Below the pieces are notes generated by a model, which was given only the letters and a program-made list of their open reading frames with translations, was not told where the DNA came from and ran no database searches. A stretch of 64,000 nucleotides of DNA from Salvator merianae (taxonomy: Eukaryota > Chordata > Lepidosauria > Squamata > Teiidae), in contig QVOM02000090.1 in the NCBI GenBank assembly GCA_003586115.2, positions 11,152,632-11,216,631 on the forward strand. The letters run 5' to 3'. Shown one piece after another: positions 12,800 through 26,724 of this stretch. The position numbers and the translations under genes are program-made. Position 1 is the stretch's first letter. Each line of letters begins with the position of its first letter.

Positions 12800-13459
12800 C
12801 CTTTTTTTTTTTTTTGCCCGCCTTTTCTTCAACTACATTTTTCATTGTTGTTGGGTGGGTGGGTGGTGTGTTGTGTTTTTTTTTTCTCTTCACTCCCTTT
12901 CAAGCTAAGGAGAGTTTTCCGAGTTGTAAACAGATAAATCAAAGGCGAACAGAGAGGGAAAACTCAAACAAATATTATTTTCTACCTCTCCCCGCTTTCT
13001 GTGGAGCGGTTGATGCTCTGAAGGGTCATCCCAAGCGGCTTTTAGCTAAGAGCTGGAGCCACGGATCTCCCCTCCACCCAGAAAAAAAATAAAACTTTTG
13101 CCAAATTGTAACTGTTTTTCCAAGCGATTCGGAGGGGGAAACCCCCCCCCACCAGAGGGCAAACTTTAGAGAGATTCGTCATGGTTAATAAAGGAATTGC
13201 TTAAATTGTTAAGATAGTTGCCTTGAATTCTGAACAAATAAAATACAGCCTCTTTTCCCCCTTTCTTCCAAACACGTAATGGAGAAACGTTGATCGGTTT
13301 TGCTCTAGGATAAATTCTGCTTCGTATGGCCAGCCCATTTTCCTGTGAGTTGTTTGCACAAATTTATATTTTAAACGAAAGAAAGAGCAGACATTTGGGG
13401 ATGACTGAGAACTGTATGGTAATATTCAAAGGTTGGCCAGGATGGATCAAGTCTGTCAC

Positions 13460-13520
<61 letters not shown>

Positions 13521-13521
13521 T
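13460..13521. repeat. (ATT)n microsatellite
   Basis: About 20 uninterrupted ATT units. The frames reading poly-Ile and poly-Asn here are artefacts of the repeat. Confidence 0.98.
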
Positions 13522-13591
13522 AACAAATGCAAAACTTTTACAAAGGAAAGTTGAAGCACAGTGAGAGAATTCCAGAGTCTGTTGAGCTTTT

Positions 13592-13614
13592 CTGTGTGTG
13601 TGTGTGTGTGTGTG
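13592..13614. repeat. (GT)n microsatellite
   Basis: About 11 GT units, 70 bp beyond the ATT repeat. Confidence 0.95.
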
Positions 13615-16313
13615 ATTGAAAGAGTTACCATCAGCGTGTAAAATAAAACCACCACATGGCCGTAAGATTCCAGTCCAAATTAACATTGTTCAGAAAGCAG
13701 AAATGTTGAAACAGCCAGTGTGTGAAAGTTACAGTTTCCAAAAACTTACTTCAAACAATTCTTAGGGCAAAAAACTAACTTTACTGGCACTGGGCAAAGA
13801 GGGATAGAAACAATTCTTTTAAAAACTTCTTTCAACTGGCTATTTAAATTCCTAAAATAAACAATCTAGTTTTCCCTAAATAATAAACCTCTCTTCTCAA
13901 CCTTAAAAGGTGGCTACTTTTTGAACCCAAAAGTTTGTCTTTTTTGACTAAATCTTTCCACTAACAATTAAATTGTAGTTGATGTTGTCTATGTGTATTA
14001 TAATTTTCTTTTTAAAAAACAAAAGAAAGAAAGCTTTTTGGAAAAAATAATTAAGGGAACCAAACCTGTTGTTTGCCTATGGCTTAATGTTTAAAGGTAG
14101 GGGAAGCCATCCTGCATTCAACAAAATGTGAGAAATTTGGCTTTGAAACTGAGTGGAGATATTTAAGTGATGGGCTTCTGGGGGATTTTTGTTTTGTTTT
14201 ATTTTTAGTGTGGGTTCTCTCTCTCTCATTCTCTCTCTCTTTTTTTGAGATGGAAATGATGAGGGTCATCGGGCTGTGAAATCTCACATTCCTATCCAAT
14301 GGAGCTGAAATAATGGTATTGTTCCCTAAAAAAGAAGATGCTTTTCTTTGCTCCGTTCTGCTCCTCATCTGCGAAGACCTGATTGTGCAGTTAATCAGCA
14401 AAAAAACGTTTGATGTAAAGCAGCGCGTGAATTCAAAAGGGTGGGGGTGGGTGGGAGGGTGGCTGGGGGGGGGGAACCAAGGAGCATTCTTCCCTCTGTG
14501 CTAGGAAATGGTTCTGAATCCAAAATGCCAGACCATTTTGGGGTGGGTGGGGAGGGGAGGCAGAAACTGTAACTGAAGATTTTGAAAGTGGAATATGCAG
14601 ATTCTAAAACCACTTCACCTTACATTGTGGACTGTTTAGCGCTGGGGGGGGGAGAGAAATGGAGGAGATTTTCCCTTCCTTGATGCCAAGGTGAGCTCTC
14701 TCCATCTTGCTAGAGCCCATCTCAATGTAATGGGAATTTCGTCTGTTGTGTATGATTTCAGTGCAGACTATGAGACTGGAGTGGGGCGGGGGGCTGAGAG
14801 TAAGGGAGATGGGGGACCAACCACTCCATGCCACCTCGTCTGAACACTTGCAAAGTTCAGGGATGCACCAGATATTTGCAGCCTCAGCAAAGAAGAGACC
14901 TGTTTTCGGTGCTTCTTTCACCTTGAAAAGACTTGATAACTTTCTCCTCCGCCCTGAACTCTAAAGAGTGAGTTGGTCCTTTTATGCTCTACTCTCTGTG
15001 CCGTTGCTTCAATCTTCTCTCTTTCTCTCTCTCTCTCTTCTGTCTCTGCATCATATCTGGGGTCTGGGGCACAGAGGGAAGAACTGTGCTTTCAGTGGAT
15101 GGGCTACCATCCTAAGCAAAGTGCCACCGAGCCAGAGAGCTTTCCTGGAGAACCAAGAAAGGTTGCCAAGCAAAAGAAACGTGCTTTAGGGTTGCCCGGT
15201 TGCGTTGGATCGGAATAACTTGGACAGGAAGTGACACATGGGGTGGGTAGAGGAGGGGGGCCAGGGAGAGGGACTTCCTTGGTGGTTTGCATTTTTAAAG
15301 GCAAATGTCTAACTTTACGATGGGGGGAGTGCGTTTTTTTAAAAAAACGTCGCCCTATCTTTTTACAGGCCAAACTTTTCTTTTCCTATTCGGAAGGTCA
15401 GATCTAATGCTCTCTTCTCTCTTCCCTGGGAAATTCTTTTTTTCACAAACCTAAAAGAGGACTTGTTTTAGGGAAGGCATGGATTAGGGGGGAGACACTA
15501 AAGGATTCCCCCAGCTTCCCAAGTTCCTCCCCCCCACCCATTAAGTCATAGGTTATGCTTGCAGCCTTTTTAGCCCGTGTTGCAAAAAGAGACAGGTCTT
15601 TAAAGAAATGGATAAGGGGCTGAAATGAGACTTTTCCGCAATGCAGAAAAGCATTGGTTTGAAATAAGCAAAAAATCTCCCTAAAGGGAATTCTGCTCCC
15701 CCCTCTCCAAAAGAAGGCAGGGGTGGAGATGATACAGTACTGGTTTTCCTGAAGTTTGAGAAAACGTGGGCTGATTTTCTCTCACCCTAACCAAGTTCCT
15801 CTCCCTCTAGCGTAGGGCCTGTCCATGTGAGAGCCAAAGGGGGATGTTCCCAAATGTTTGCTTTTCTCTGTCTGACTTGGTTCAAGGCCTTGTGACTGTT
15901 AAATCTAGAACAGGGAATCGTGGCTTATTTTGTAATGAGACGCTTTCCAAAATAGCCACTTTCCCCCCCCCCCCTTTCAAAAGAAGTCACCTTTTCCAAA
16001 AAATAAATAAATAACCCCTTTTTCTTTTTACATCTTCGGCATTCCCCATTCATGGCAAAGGAAAGAAAAGTCGTATATGCCCCCACAGCCAGCTTCTCTC
16101 GAATGGGTCATCAGCAAAGAAATAAAACAGAAACACAGGAGGGAAACAGAGAGAAAGATGGAAATAAGGTTTGAAATAGCTTAACACGTAAGCCTGGTCT
16201 CTTTCGGGGTGCAGATAGATATTTACCTTCCCTTTCCCATGTAAATCTATATACCTATCCTTACCTTCATGAGAATAATCCCCATTAAGCACAATGGAAC
16301 TTACTTCTGAGTA

Positions 16314-16634
16314 GAGGTGTGCGGAACTGGTTTGGTGGTTCATGGTTCGTAGCAAACCAGCTGGTTTGTGAATATTCACATCAAAAGCAAAAATTCTGAA
16401 GTTTGATTCAAAAATTTGATCAAACAGAACTAGACCCCCAGTTGTGAATCTGTGTTTTTGCTCTTGGAAAGGGCTTTTCTCAATAGAAAAATAACAGTAT
16501 TTCTTGTTTTCTGACCAGTTGAAAATCCCACACAAACAACCATTGGTTCGATTAACTGGTTTGCATCAAACCAAACGAACAGGTGTTCGATTCCATGGCT
16601 ATCCAAACACACAATTTTAGTTCGTGCACATCTC
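16314..16634. mobile_element. Inverted-repeat MITE, GAGATGTGCACGAAC family, copy 1
   Basis: Left end GAGGTGTGCGGAACTGG, right end GTTCGTGCACATCTC, inverted relative to each other. It interrupts a common short repeat, and the 12 nt TACTTCTGAGTA lies directly on both sides, an apparent target-site duplication. Confidence 0.7.
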
Positions 16635-17774
16635 TACTTCTGAGTAAACAGGGTTAGAACGGCTCAGCTCCTCCTTGTAAGTGCTTCTGAAGGCATATTG
16701 CATGAAAGGTCAAGGAAAGCAAACAGAATCCTAACATATAGAAGGGAGAGAGATCAAACTGACCCACAGAAAAAAACCCTGACCCCTCTACATTTTGCCA
16801 GCGAAAGGGGAAATGCCTGCCACTATTTAATAAGCAATATGTAATATACGACATTCTACTGCTTACCATTTATGTGTATAACAGGTTTGAAAAAGTTGCC
16901 CTTCTCAATAATGCAAGTTCCTAACAATCTTCAAGCTCTGAGCGGATGTTAGTTTGCCTTTCTTTCTACCTTACCCCATTCTCTCTCTCTCTCTCCCCCT
17001 ACACTTACCTCTTTACTTTCAAGAACAAACATGGAGCTTGTTTGATAGCCATGTCATTCAAATATGTGTGCATTGGGGGTAGGAGAAGAGAAAAAAAAAT
17101 AACTTGTCACTGGCTGGTTTTTTTTTCCTTCCCAAATTCCAAGGCCATATAGTAAAACAAATGCAGCTGCTATGCTTTTGGATATACATGGAATTAAACA
17201 CTTTCAAATGAACATCACTGGAGACCTAATCTTAGTACACAAAATATCTTTAGGACTGCTTCAATATATATATATATATATTTAAAGCATTCTAAATGCT
17301 GTTTTTCAAATATTTATTTATACCAGTTCCCACACATCCCTCAAAAGGACACTGCCTACTCCTAACCTCATTTCCTGAGGCATCAAATAGCGTTGAGACA
17401 AATGTAACTTACTTCAGAGTAGACTAGGTCAGGACCGCGTGCTTAACCATTTCAGGAATAAACACTTTCCTCCACTAGTTTGGAACTACGAAGGAGAGAG
17501 AGAAAAAGAAAAAAGTCTGTTAAGTTCCTTCCATTCCTGACTGCAAGTTGGTAATGCTGCAGTAACTTCAAATGTAAAGGATTTCCTGTTTGCTATCCGT
17601 TTCCAAAACTTCTGTATGGTCTATCTAGCTATGCCTGCCTTCAGTCTCAGTGAATAACACAGGAAGTATCTTCTTAATTTTCAGATGGAACTGCAGATTC
17701 AAGATTAATTGACTGGGCGGGTGTGTTGGAGAGTTACAATTTGAAAATAATGTGTGAGTGAATGAATAAATAAC

Positions 17775-17790
17775 TGAAAAAGAAAGAAAG

Positions 17791-17845
<55 letters not shown>

Positions 17846-17846
17846 C
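17775..17846. repeat. (GAAA)n microsatellite
   Basis: About 17 GAAA/AAAG units with one interruption near the left end. Confidence 0.97.
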
Positions 17847-18372
17847 AGACTTAGGTAAATCTATAAAAAAGCAAAATGTTGCACCCTTGAAAGTTCCCAT
17901 CACCTTTCCTTTCTCCAAGCTGTGTAGAAATTCAGAGGCTGTCATTTTACTCACTTTCTAAGTCCGCCCATCCCATCTGGAATAGAGACATTCTTCATTT
18001 AATAAACCACAATCAATGACTCTTTTTTAAAAAACACACACCCAATAATAGTACAAGAAACCCATGTTCACAACCTCCAAAAAGTACCCACCAGGCCAAA
18101 AGGATGCATCTCCCGTCTCTGATTAACTAAGGGTACCTCAGACAAATGCAGCAGACAAGTGTTTTGTTATTATTGTTCTGGCTAATGCCTTTAATTTAAA
18201 TTAGCTTCTCAGATTGCAAACCTCAGTAAAGCATCTTCTCTTTTCAGGGAAATCTTCCTTCACTTGCTATTCCAGAATGGGCACTAATTAACTCCTTCAC
18301 TGCTGAACTTTCTGCTTTGCTTCCCAAAGGGTATATATGTTTTTCTCTCTCTCCCCTAGCCCACATTCATCC

Positions 18373-18374
<2 letters not shown>

Positions 18375-18436
<62 letters not shown>
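18375..18436. repeat. (TTTC)n microsatellite
   Basis: About 15 TTTC units, the opposite strand sense of the GAAA repeat 530 bp upstream. Confidence 0.97.
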
Positions 18437-19459
18437 GCTGAGCGATCTCTTCTCACACTGCCCCCACAATTGCCTTTTTCAGCGGGTGGACCAATTCTAA
18501 CATCCCCTTTTGAAGTTGGTTTCACATAATGGCATTTAATGAGACTCACAGCCTGTTCCATGCAGCCCCCCCATCCGGTCTGAGGTGGGGGTGGCAGGGG
18601 GGGGAGGTGAGAAACATGAACCGAGATTTTTGTGTTGTGGAGTGTGGGTGTGGGGGTGTGCCCTATAACAATAAAAGTGTGCAGAAAGTGTTGTGTGGAA
18701 TGAGTGTAGTGTGAGAAAAAGAAATCTGTGACTTTGTGCTTCTCCTCCATACACAAAGGGGCGGAGGGGTGGTGGTGGAAGCTAGTGGAGGAAGGGGTGA
18801 TGCACCAGGCAGTGAAATGGTTAATAGCCACTGGTTTCATTGATTACTATTGATGGCTTTTGAGAGTTTTAATAGATTCCCTGTTTCTGGGAGGTGGGGA
18901 GCCCCTCTCTGAAAGGTTTCTGGAATTCTGGTTTCTAATTGCATGCTTTTTGTGCAGCATTCCTCTGAGTGGGTGGTATTATCTTTTTCCTCACATAGGG
19001 AAAGCCGACTTTAAAAAATAGAGGGAGAAAATCCCTTTCATGTGCCTGAAAAATCAATAGTCAGGACTCTGGGTAAAAGTTATAGAACAGACATACACAC
19101 ATATACACACATACACACCAAGATAAAAACAGAGAAAGAAGAAAACCAGCTTCTGTCCTGTCTAAATCTCCCTACTCCTAAAAAAACAAAACAAAAAAAC
19201 TTAGAGAGTTCTGCATTGTAAAACAGTGCAAACAATTTAAGGCTTCAAGCCCTGAGCAAACAAATGGATAATGTTGCTTTCATCAACCTTTTAAAAACAA
19301 AAACACCAGAGCCTTATTTTTTCAGCTGCTGGAATTGCATGTTCATTTGGGTGACAGAGTTTTAGTCTGTGCTTTAGGGCCTGGGGGGGGTACTCTGTTG
19401 TCAGATCAACAATGCGTTTTCAAAACAGCAATTTTCCAAATCTGATGCAGTGTCAAAAC

Positions 19460-19460
<1 letters not shown>

Positions 19461-19490
<30 letters not shown>
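19461..19490. repeat. (GT)n(AT)n microsatellite
   Basis: Short GT run passing directly into an AT run. Confidence 0.95.
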
Positions 19491-19756
19491 TCCTAGAGAC
19501 TCCATCCCAGAATTTAAATAGTTAAAAAGAAATGGGGGGGGGAAGAAGAGAGTTTGCAGAAATATAGTGGGAGGAGCTAACTAAACTTTTTTTTTTAAAG
19601 GCAAAGTAAATTAATCTTTCTACTTGTTTAAAAGGTAAGCTTCAAGACTGTTGCTAGCAAATTCTGGGCTTAGGCAGACAGAGAGTTTTGAAAGATGAAA
19701 TAATCCCACTCTGAAACTTAAAAGCTTCTCTTTTACCCTTCTAAATTTGTTTTCCG

Positions 19757-19786
19757 TATGTGTGTATATACACATATATATAAATT

Positions 19787-19818
<32 letters not shown>

Positions 19819-19831
19819 TATACACACATAC
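19757..19831. repeat. Compound (TA)/(CA) microsatellite
   Basis: Alternating purine-pyrimidine tract mixing TATA, CACA and TACA units. Confidence 0.93.
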
Positions 19832-19839
19832 TGTATAGT

Positions 19840-22800
19840 AAATTTAAACTTGCTTAAATTATACTCATTTAATTTTCAAGTTCCTCTTATGTTAACTTTT
19901 TCCTCTTCTGCTTTGATTAATTTATTTTGTTATTGAGAGAAGAAGGAGTGTTTGCTAAATGTTTAAAAGGGAAGAGAGAATAGATGGACTAAATCATTTC
20001 CTTTCTGGCATCTTTCAATTCATAACATTGGTTTCATAGCGCTATTTCATTAGAAAGGTGTAGGTCACCTGTAAGTAATTAGTGTTGACTTGTTTTCTAA
20101 GAGAAACTAAGGAAAGTTTAGGAAAGGAAGAAAGGTTACTGAACAGAAAAATTGTACTGCTTTGACATGAGAAAATAAAAGTCAATTAATTATGTTTTTT
20201 CCTCCAGAAAAATTCATGCTCTTAGAAAGAATTGCTTCCATGAAGTTCTGTGTTCCAGGATTTTTATAAATACAAATATAAAAGCTTGTATGGTTAGAAA
20301 GCCTTTGATTAACAACTGGAGGGTAGGATTTTTTTTTACAAAGAACAAACTCAGAAGTGTTATCTTAAATTTCATATCTAATTTGAGAACAAAAATGACT
20401 TGTTATGAATTGAATAAAATGAAAGATAACTTTTCTTTGAGATTATAACTTGATCTGCTTTTCTTGTCTTTAAAAATTTAATATATATATATTTTTAGTT
20501 GGACACTGCAAATTATTTTCATTGTATGAAATTCATTTTCTTAATTTTCTGTATTAAATTAGGTAGCAAATCTTATACTGCCTTGTCTGGATTTTACCAT
20601 GATTTGGCTTTTGAAAGCAGTTTGATCTCCCTATGTTTTATTTTTGATATATTGTTATCACATTTGCATTGTAAAAATTTGGTCCTGGGAAAGTTTGGTG
20701 ACGTGAAAGGGGGGGAAAAATTCTGTGTATCCTCCAAAGTTATTTTAAGACATAACAAATTTCTAAATATTTTTTCATTATTTGCGTGCTCTTTATTTTA
20801 AATGTCTTTCCAACAAAATAACAAATTTATTTCCCAAATAAATAAAGTTTTCATCCTTGTTTTTTTTAAAATAAAAAGGTAAACTTCCAAAATGTTAACT
20901 AGCATCTCTCCTATCTAAGGAGGGGAAAAAACAGCTGTTCTGAAATGTTCATTCACAGAGCTAATGCAGTAAAAAAAAATGTAACAGGGTGAACTGTTCA
21001 ATTTTTGAACTAGTATTTTAGTATTAATCTTATACAACTTTATTTATAGTATAATTTTTTATCAAAATAAAAATCAGGAGTGGGATTTTGTTTTATCATG
21101 TATGAATCTTATTTACTAATGATTTATAAATGATACTTTTTAATAAAACAAATAGCTAACCATCATTATATTGGAAGAAAAGTTTAACAAAACTCGGTTT
21201 GAAAGTCTTAATATATTTTTCTCTAGAATATGAAACTGACTAATCTGTTTGACCCTTAGTACAATTTGCAGGAGCAGTTGGTGGAGAAAGAAAAAAAAGA
21301 AGTCTCCTTGGATCATATGGCACAATTGTCAGTATGGCTATAATTTTGATAGCTTCAGAAGAAAAATCAGTAGGGAATTTTGATGGATTTATCTCAGGGT
21401 TGAACCTTGCCTGTAAGCTAGGAAATCAGTATCTAAAAGGGAAAAGAGAAAAAAAGAAAAAAGATCCTGCATATTTCTGTATGGTTTCTTCATCACCTGC
21501 CAGGATAATTTATTTTTAAATAACTGGTCCATTTTCATGTTTGCAATACTAATGAAATGGCACACTTTACACTACTACAATTCTTGGAAATGCTACACAT
21601 TATTATACCTTGGGAGAGGTTAATGAGATGTTTTCTAAATGTAAATGTCTCTGAAATTAATGTTTGAACAGTCTACTTTAGAAGTTTCTGTTAATTCTGA
21701 AGTAATTCAATTAAGGGACAATTTGTTTTTCTGAAACAGCCAGAAAGTCCTGCTAAAGAACAGCATATAGCTATTTTAGTAACAGTCCTTAATGTGAACA
21801 ATATTTTATTAGAAAATAAAATTATTTCCATCCACTGTGTCATAACTTTTAATTTATGTCTATAGTATTTCCAGATCTCTAAGCTTCGCAGTTTCTTTCT
21901 TCCCTCTAAGTAGAACTGTAGAATTTCTTTTCTTTACCTAATCATCTATATGGTTGCAAGCTTGAATTCTACTTCATGGTCTCTCATTCACTTCAGTGGG
22001 ACTAGATAAACCAAATTAATCTTATTCTGCACATTCCATTTGGTTAAACTTTTCTACCTGGCATTTTCAGTTTTCTTCCTTTGTCTGCAGAAATACAATT
22101 GCACTGTCACCAAGTAAAGGGAAGAAATTTGAAATTAGGGTATTCACTGTAAAATAAAACCTTCATCTATTACAGAACTTTAGAAAAAGCTGCCCTTCTA
22201 ATCAGTTGAAAGATACATTAAAAAAAACACCTCAGTAATGATGCATCTTTTAAATTACAGGCTCTTTTTTTACAGATCTTATCTATTGTTACAAAAATAA
22301 CATGAGGCCTGTATCTTAATAAATGACAATAAATAATGTATGTTGTGAAATATTTCAACAAATGGTACTTGGATAATATTGGTATGTATTATTTATGAAC
22401 ATTTTAAAAAGCAATAAAATGGTATATATTGTTACAAATAGGAAACCCAGTTAGTGTTTAAGAACTTAGATACAAGTTCTGTAGCCCTACTGAGCTAATC
22501 AGTTCACCTGGTTTAACCCCAATATGGAACTACATATTTTCTCCAAACACTGAACCTTTAGGATTTTGACTTTGGATAACTAAAAGCTATAAACTTTCCA
22601 GAAATTCTACAAAGAAAGAAGTTAGTCAAAAATGTTGAATTATCCATGAAGGGATGGGAAATTATACTGATCAAATTATAAACCACTCATAAAGCTTCTT
22701 CAAAAATGATCAATTAAAGACTGATTTGATCATTCTTTAAGTGCCCTTGAGTTTCTTCTAAACATAAAGTATGAAAGGCTGAAAATATGTAGATCCATTA

Positions 22801-23130
22801 TAATGCCTTGGACATTTAAATTAAATGCTTATTTAAATTTAATTATTTCTGTTTTGTTTGTGATCACAACTGTAGCTCGTAATTCTTTCTAGGCAGCTGA
22901 TGAAAGAGATTTAGCTTACTTGAAGATAAAGGGACATTTAAAGGAATTTAGCCTATTGGAAGAGGAATAGTTGGAGGCATCCCCCAGAATCCAGCTTTTA
23001 ATTTTGGAGCTAAATTTCTGAAAGTAAGGCATTGTCTTTAGTTAGGCAGTACCTACACACCATACATGCCTACGGAACAGGTCATATCAGAGTAGAAGCA
23101 AATACTATTAAAACAAGTTCACTTCTTTCT
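19840..23130. other. Long A/T-rich unique stretch, no gene seen
   Basis: About 3.3 kb of A/T-rich sequence almost free of recognisable transposons. No exon with splice sites and a known protein match was found. Low repeat density would fit conserved regulatory DNA, but conservation cannot be judged from one sequence. Confidence 0.5.
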
Positions 23131-23528
23131 CTTTTTAAAGGAAGAATGGTAATATGGTAGATATATTGATGTCCTCAGTTCCTTCTTGAAAAATGTTAAG
23201 GGAAAAGTAATGATTTTGCAAAGAATTGGACTGGCCAGATGACTTTAGAACTGGAATTTGGTTTGGATATTCGTGGTTGCTCAGAGAATTAACGAGATAG
23301 CAACTGTACAGAGCCTTTGAGCACTTGGAAATACTCCTACTCAAAAGTATTACTACTGCTAAAACGGGTTAAGCTAACTGTCCACCTACTTCCCTCCAAG
23401 TCTTTGCCCTCACTTGTTAACAGGACCTTTTTAAATATGGATCCTCAGGGACTCACCAAGTAGCCTACCCCTAAGTCCAATGCATTTCCCAAAATACCAG
23501 GAGCAATCCTACATTTGTAATAATTTGT

Positions 23529-23706
23529 TGGGTACCACTGAGTTGTGACTAACTGCTGATTGCCTCCATGGGCACCTCTATACAGTTTTCTTGGCAGAGA
23601 TACTGAAGTGGTTTGCCATTGCTTACTTCTGGGGAGAGGCTGGGGATCAAACCGGCAACCCTCTGCTTTCCAGGCAGTTTGCTCTTCCCCTGAGTTTCAG
23701 CCACTC
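23529..23706 (-). mobile_element. tRNA-derived SINE (reverse)
   Basis: On the minus strand: GAGTGGCTGAAACTCAGGGGAAGAG (A-box region), CCGGTTTGATCCCC (B box), then AATGGCAAACCACTTC and GCCAAGAAAACTGTATAGAG, ending GTGGTACCCAACAA. Upstream of the head it keeps GCACCCATGG, as in the dimeric copies. Confidence 0.88.
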
Positions 23707-24675
23707 TCAGATTCCATGGGTGCAACAAGTTCCAATACTCCAGTCCCTGCATTTGTTTTGGAACATCTGGAGGAGCACAATTTGAGTGTCCCCAGCATAG
23801 AAAAAGATGCTTCCAATTTTTTTTCCAGAATTTTTCACTGGACTGACATGGGAAGGTATTCGTTTTCTAATGCATCAATCAAGGTCAACCCAACAAAATC
23901 TTGCTGCCTAGGACATAATCCAGTGGTAAGTTAGGTTGAATAAGCCCCTCTTAAATAAAGTTCTCCTCTGCTGCAGCCCCAATTGATTCCAATAGGGCTT
24001 TTGAAGGGAACAAGAAACTTTTCAATGGGGTGTGCCTTGATTGTGTATCTGGAGTGGTGTCGGTTAAAGCAAAATCTACTTCGTTGTGTGCCAGATTTTT
24101 AGCAAACCGATATGGTGCAGGGCTTTCCCCTTTTTACTATTTTTCTTTTTAATAAAATAACAATTTGCTGTGGAAAAAACTGTGGCATGCAATTTTAAGG
24201 CATACCTTGTCCAGGGTATCAGAACAGCAGCCCAAAAAAGGTTTCCCTCACCAAACTCTTCCCTGCTACATTTTTATTTAGTTTATTTTTAAAGGTGAGG
24301 AAATGCGGACACCCTGATCCAGTGAAAATAGTAGTTATTCCTGCGTGAGTTAGGGGTTAAAAATGGGGGGGGGGATATTATTAAATAGATTTGCTTGGGT
24401 TTGGAGATCAGATTTACAGCACATCTTCTGCATAAGGACTTAGAAAAGTGTCTTCAATTACCTTTGATTTCCTGATTTATCTACTTCTAGTATTGCCTGC
24501 ACTGACTGGCAATCCTCTCTCCATGTGGAAGTTCTGGCAACTTACTGGTACTATCTGCTTGCAAGGTAAATACTTTCCCAAAAAATGCAGTTCTTGACTG
24601 TGTCTGTTGAGAGTTCCAGTAATGGATTTTCACTTAAATGTCTTTGGATGCCTGGAGCAGAGAAGAGTTGATGGG

Positions 24676-24900
24676 GTCCTTCTGCACCTAGTTTTAATCC
24701 ACTTTTGATGCACTTTCAGAGAGAGCGAGAGCACATCAGAAAAGTGACAGGCCGTTTTCCGTCTGCATGCTCAAACCCAAAAAATGAGTCTTTGGGTTAA
24801 GTAACGCAGGAGGAAAGCGGTCTGTCGCTATCCTGATGTGTTTTCACTTTCTGTAATTGATCAAAGGTGGGTTAATACTTAGGTATAGCTGGGTCCTAAG
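24676..24900. mobile_element. Diverged member of the TCTGCACTT inverted-repeat element group
   Basis: GGTCCTTCTGCACCTAGTTTTAATCC at the left and GGGTTAATACTTAGG to the right resemble the longer elements of this group near 61.8 kb. Ends are uncertain. Confidence 0.4.
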
Positions 24901-25732
24901 TTAGCAGGAAGAGCAGAGTTAAGTGTCAATGAAGTGGAGTGCTTTGGCGGGCAAAAACCCTATTCCAGATCATTTAATATGACCAAGGAAAGGTTCCAGG
25001 TGAGACCACTTAAGATGGTTTCCCACCTTGTCTGGTTGATGGGCATGATGTACTCGGAAGGAGGCTACCCACTCCATAGCATCAGGCACTAGTTCCTTGG
25101 TGCTGACCGAATATCAAAGACGGGCTGAAACTGTTAGCAAAGCAGATCATGGTTAGCTTTCAAGTGAGGGCAAAACCTCGCTTTCAGCCAGGGATGGAGA
25201 GTTCTATGGCCCCTGGAGATATGGCTGAACTTTAGCTTCCATCTGCACTGGCTGGTGGTCTAGATGCCCAAGTCTGGTTGCAGTTTGTTTCCAGCCCCTA
25301 AAGGATTAAAGGGCTGGTACCCCCCAGCTTTAGAACGTCTTATCCAGTTCTGCTTCAAGAACATCCCCCAGAGGTTCCACTCCAGGATCATATTCCCCAG
25401 AAGAGATTTGTGGGGTTATTTTGCACGGTTTAAGGACATCTTTCTTTTAGGGAGCCTGTTTTTAGGGAGCTGTTTTTCCTCTGCATCATCTATCTCAGAA
25501 TCCCCTCCTTTGGGTTAGATCATGTGGAAAGAAAATGTTGAGTCACTTTGCTTAGGAATTCTCTCGTTCTGAAGGCAGATTGAGGGTGGACTAGCTGGGT
25601 CTTTAATTTCAGTCTGGATTCCTTTACTCCTGTCCTAACAGCGAAGGTACCAAAATGTTGGTAAGCCAACAAGCCCTGCAGAAGTCAAAAGAGATGACTG
25701 ACACAGACCTTAAAACACTTTGATGGCTAAAA

Positions 25733-25860
25733 TACACTAGGTTTAAATAAAGGGACCACCTGCAAATGGCCTTTAGGGGCATCCTACCTGTCTCTCCAAC
25801 AGGGAGGTGATACCTGGGCATCCATTCTAGTAGCCATTTATATAAAGGGACCCTTTTATA
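25733..25860 (-). mobile_element. LINE 3' tail fragment (reverse)
   Basis: CACCTGCAAATGGCCTTTAGGGGCATCCTACCTGTCTCTCCAACAGG and the following CATTCTAGTAGCCATTTAT match the reverse of the tail at 3650-3760; shown here only by its key phrases. Confidence 0.7.
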
Positions 25861-26179
25861 GACTTTCTGTGTAGAAAAGAGAAAACGGAATTAGTAGGAT
25901 TTAAGGAAGAGTTTATCTATAATAATGTTAAGATTAACCCAAAGTTGAGAGATTTAGAAATAATGACAAAGTTGAGAGATTTAGAACCACAATGACAAAG
26001 TAACTTAATTGTTAAGGAAGTGATCGGAAGTCACTCTTAGATTCTTTAGATTTTACCTTTTTTATGTCTTCCCTATAGGGAAGGGCCAGAAGGTCTTGGT
26101 ACCCGAAGAACTGCCAGTCATATTCTCATACGAGCCCATTCAAGGAAATTATCATGTCTGTGTTTTGTGGAATGTAGCT

Positions 26180-26400
26180 GGAATTGCGTGGCCTGATTCA
26201 GCAGGGCTCTTCTTATGTTCTAATGAGAGGGGAGCCTATTCCAGAGGATGGGTGCCACCACAGAAAAGGCCCAACTGCAGGTAGTCATGAGATGACATTC
26301 AGTGATTTGTGGTACTCGTAGCAAAGATCTTCATGGTCTCACAGGTCTATACAGAGACAGGCAGGCTGCTAAGTAAGCTGAGTTAAGGGCGTTGTATGCC
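26180..26400 (+). mobile_element. LINE 3' tail plus adjoining LINE fragment
   Basis: GGCCTGATTCAGCAGGGCTC at 26191 is the common tail; directly after it, GCCTATTCCAGAGGATGGGTGCCACCACAG and GACAGGCAGG belong to a second LINE 3' sequence. Confidence 0.5.
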
Positions 26401-26419
26401 AGAGACAAAACCTGTGGGC

Positions 26420-26724
26420 AGCTAAATCACTGTCCACAGATTTGACTGGGAACAGCTGGACTTCTTCCAGTCAGCAGCATTTGGACCTGCTTCCGGGTAC
26501 AAATCGCAGTCGCATGGCACATCCCGGTTACCATGGCACAGCCGGACATTTCCTTGGCTGCTGTCATGGCAGGCAGGTCGGCATCCATACTGCGAGTCCT
26601 GGAAACCCAGTTCAGAACTGTTCCAGCCCTCACAGTGCGGATGGCTGCTGCACCGCTGGGTCTGTTCCAGCTTAGAATGGTCCAATTATACCATTCTATG
26701 CTAGCAAGTGTGAACAGGCTCCGA
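26420..26724. mobile_element. GCCTGTTCACACTT inverted-repeat element, copy 1 (left end lost)
   Basis: The right end AAGTGTGAACAGGC is the terminal repeat of this family. The inside shares GGTTACCATGGCA, CATCCATACTGCGAGTCCTGG and CAGTGCGGATGGC with the copies at 42, 43, 46 and 47 kb. Confidence 0.7.

Larger units (their letters stand above)
12700..16260. other. Non-coding, microsatellite-bearing stretch right of the orphan CpG island
   Basis: Contains an ATT triplet repeat, a GT repeat and several C, G and T homopolymer tracts. No coding exon recognised; few interspersed repeats. Confidence 0.5.

Noticed and set aside
13326..13655. Poly-Ile and poly-Asn frames
   Set aside because: Produced by the ATT microsatellite.
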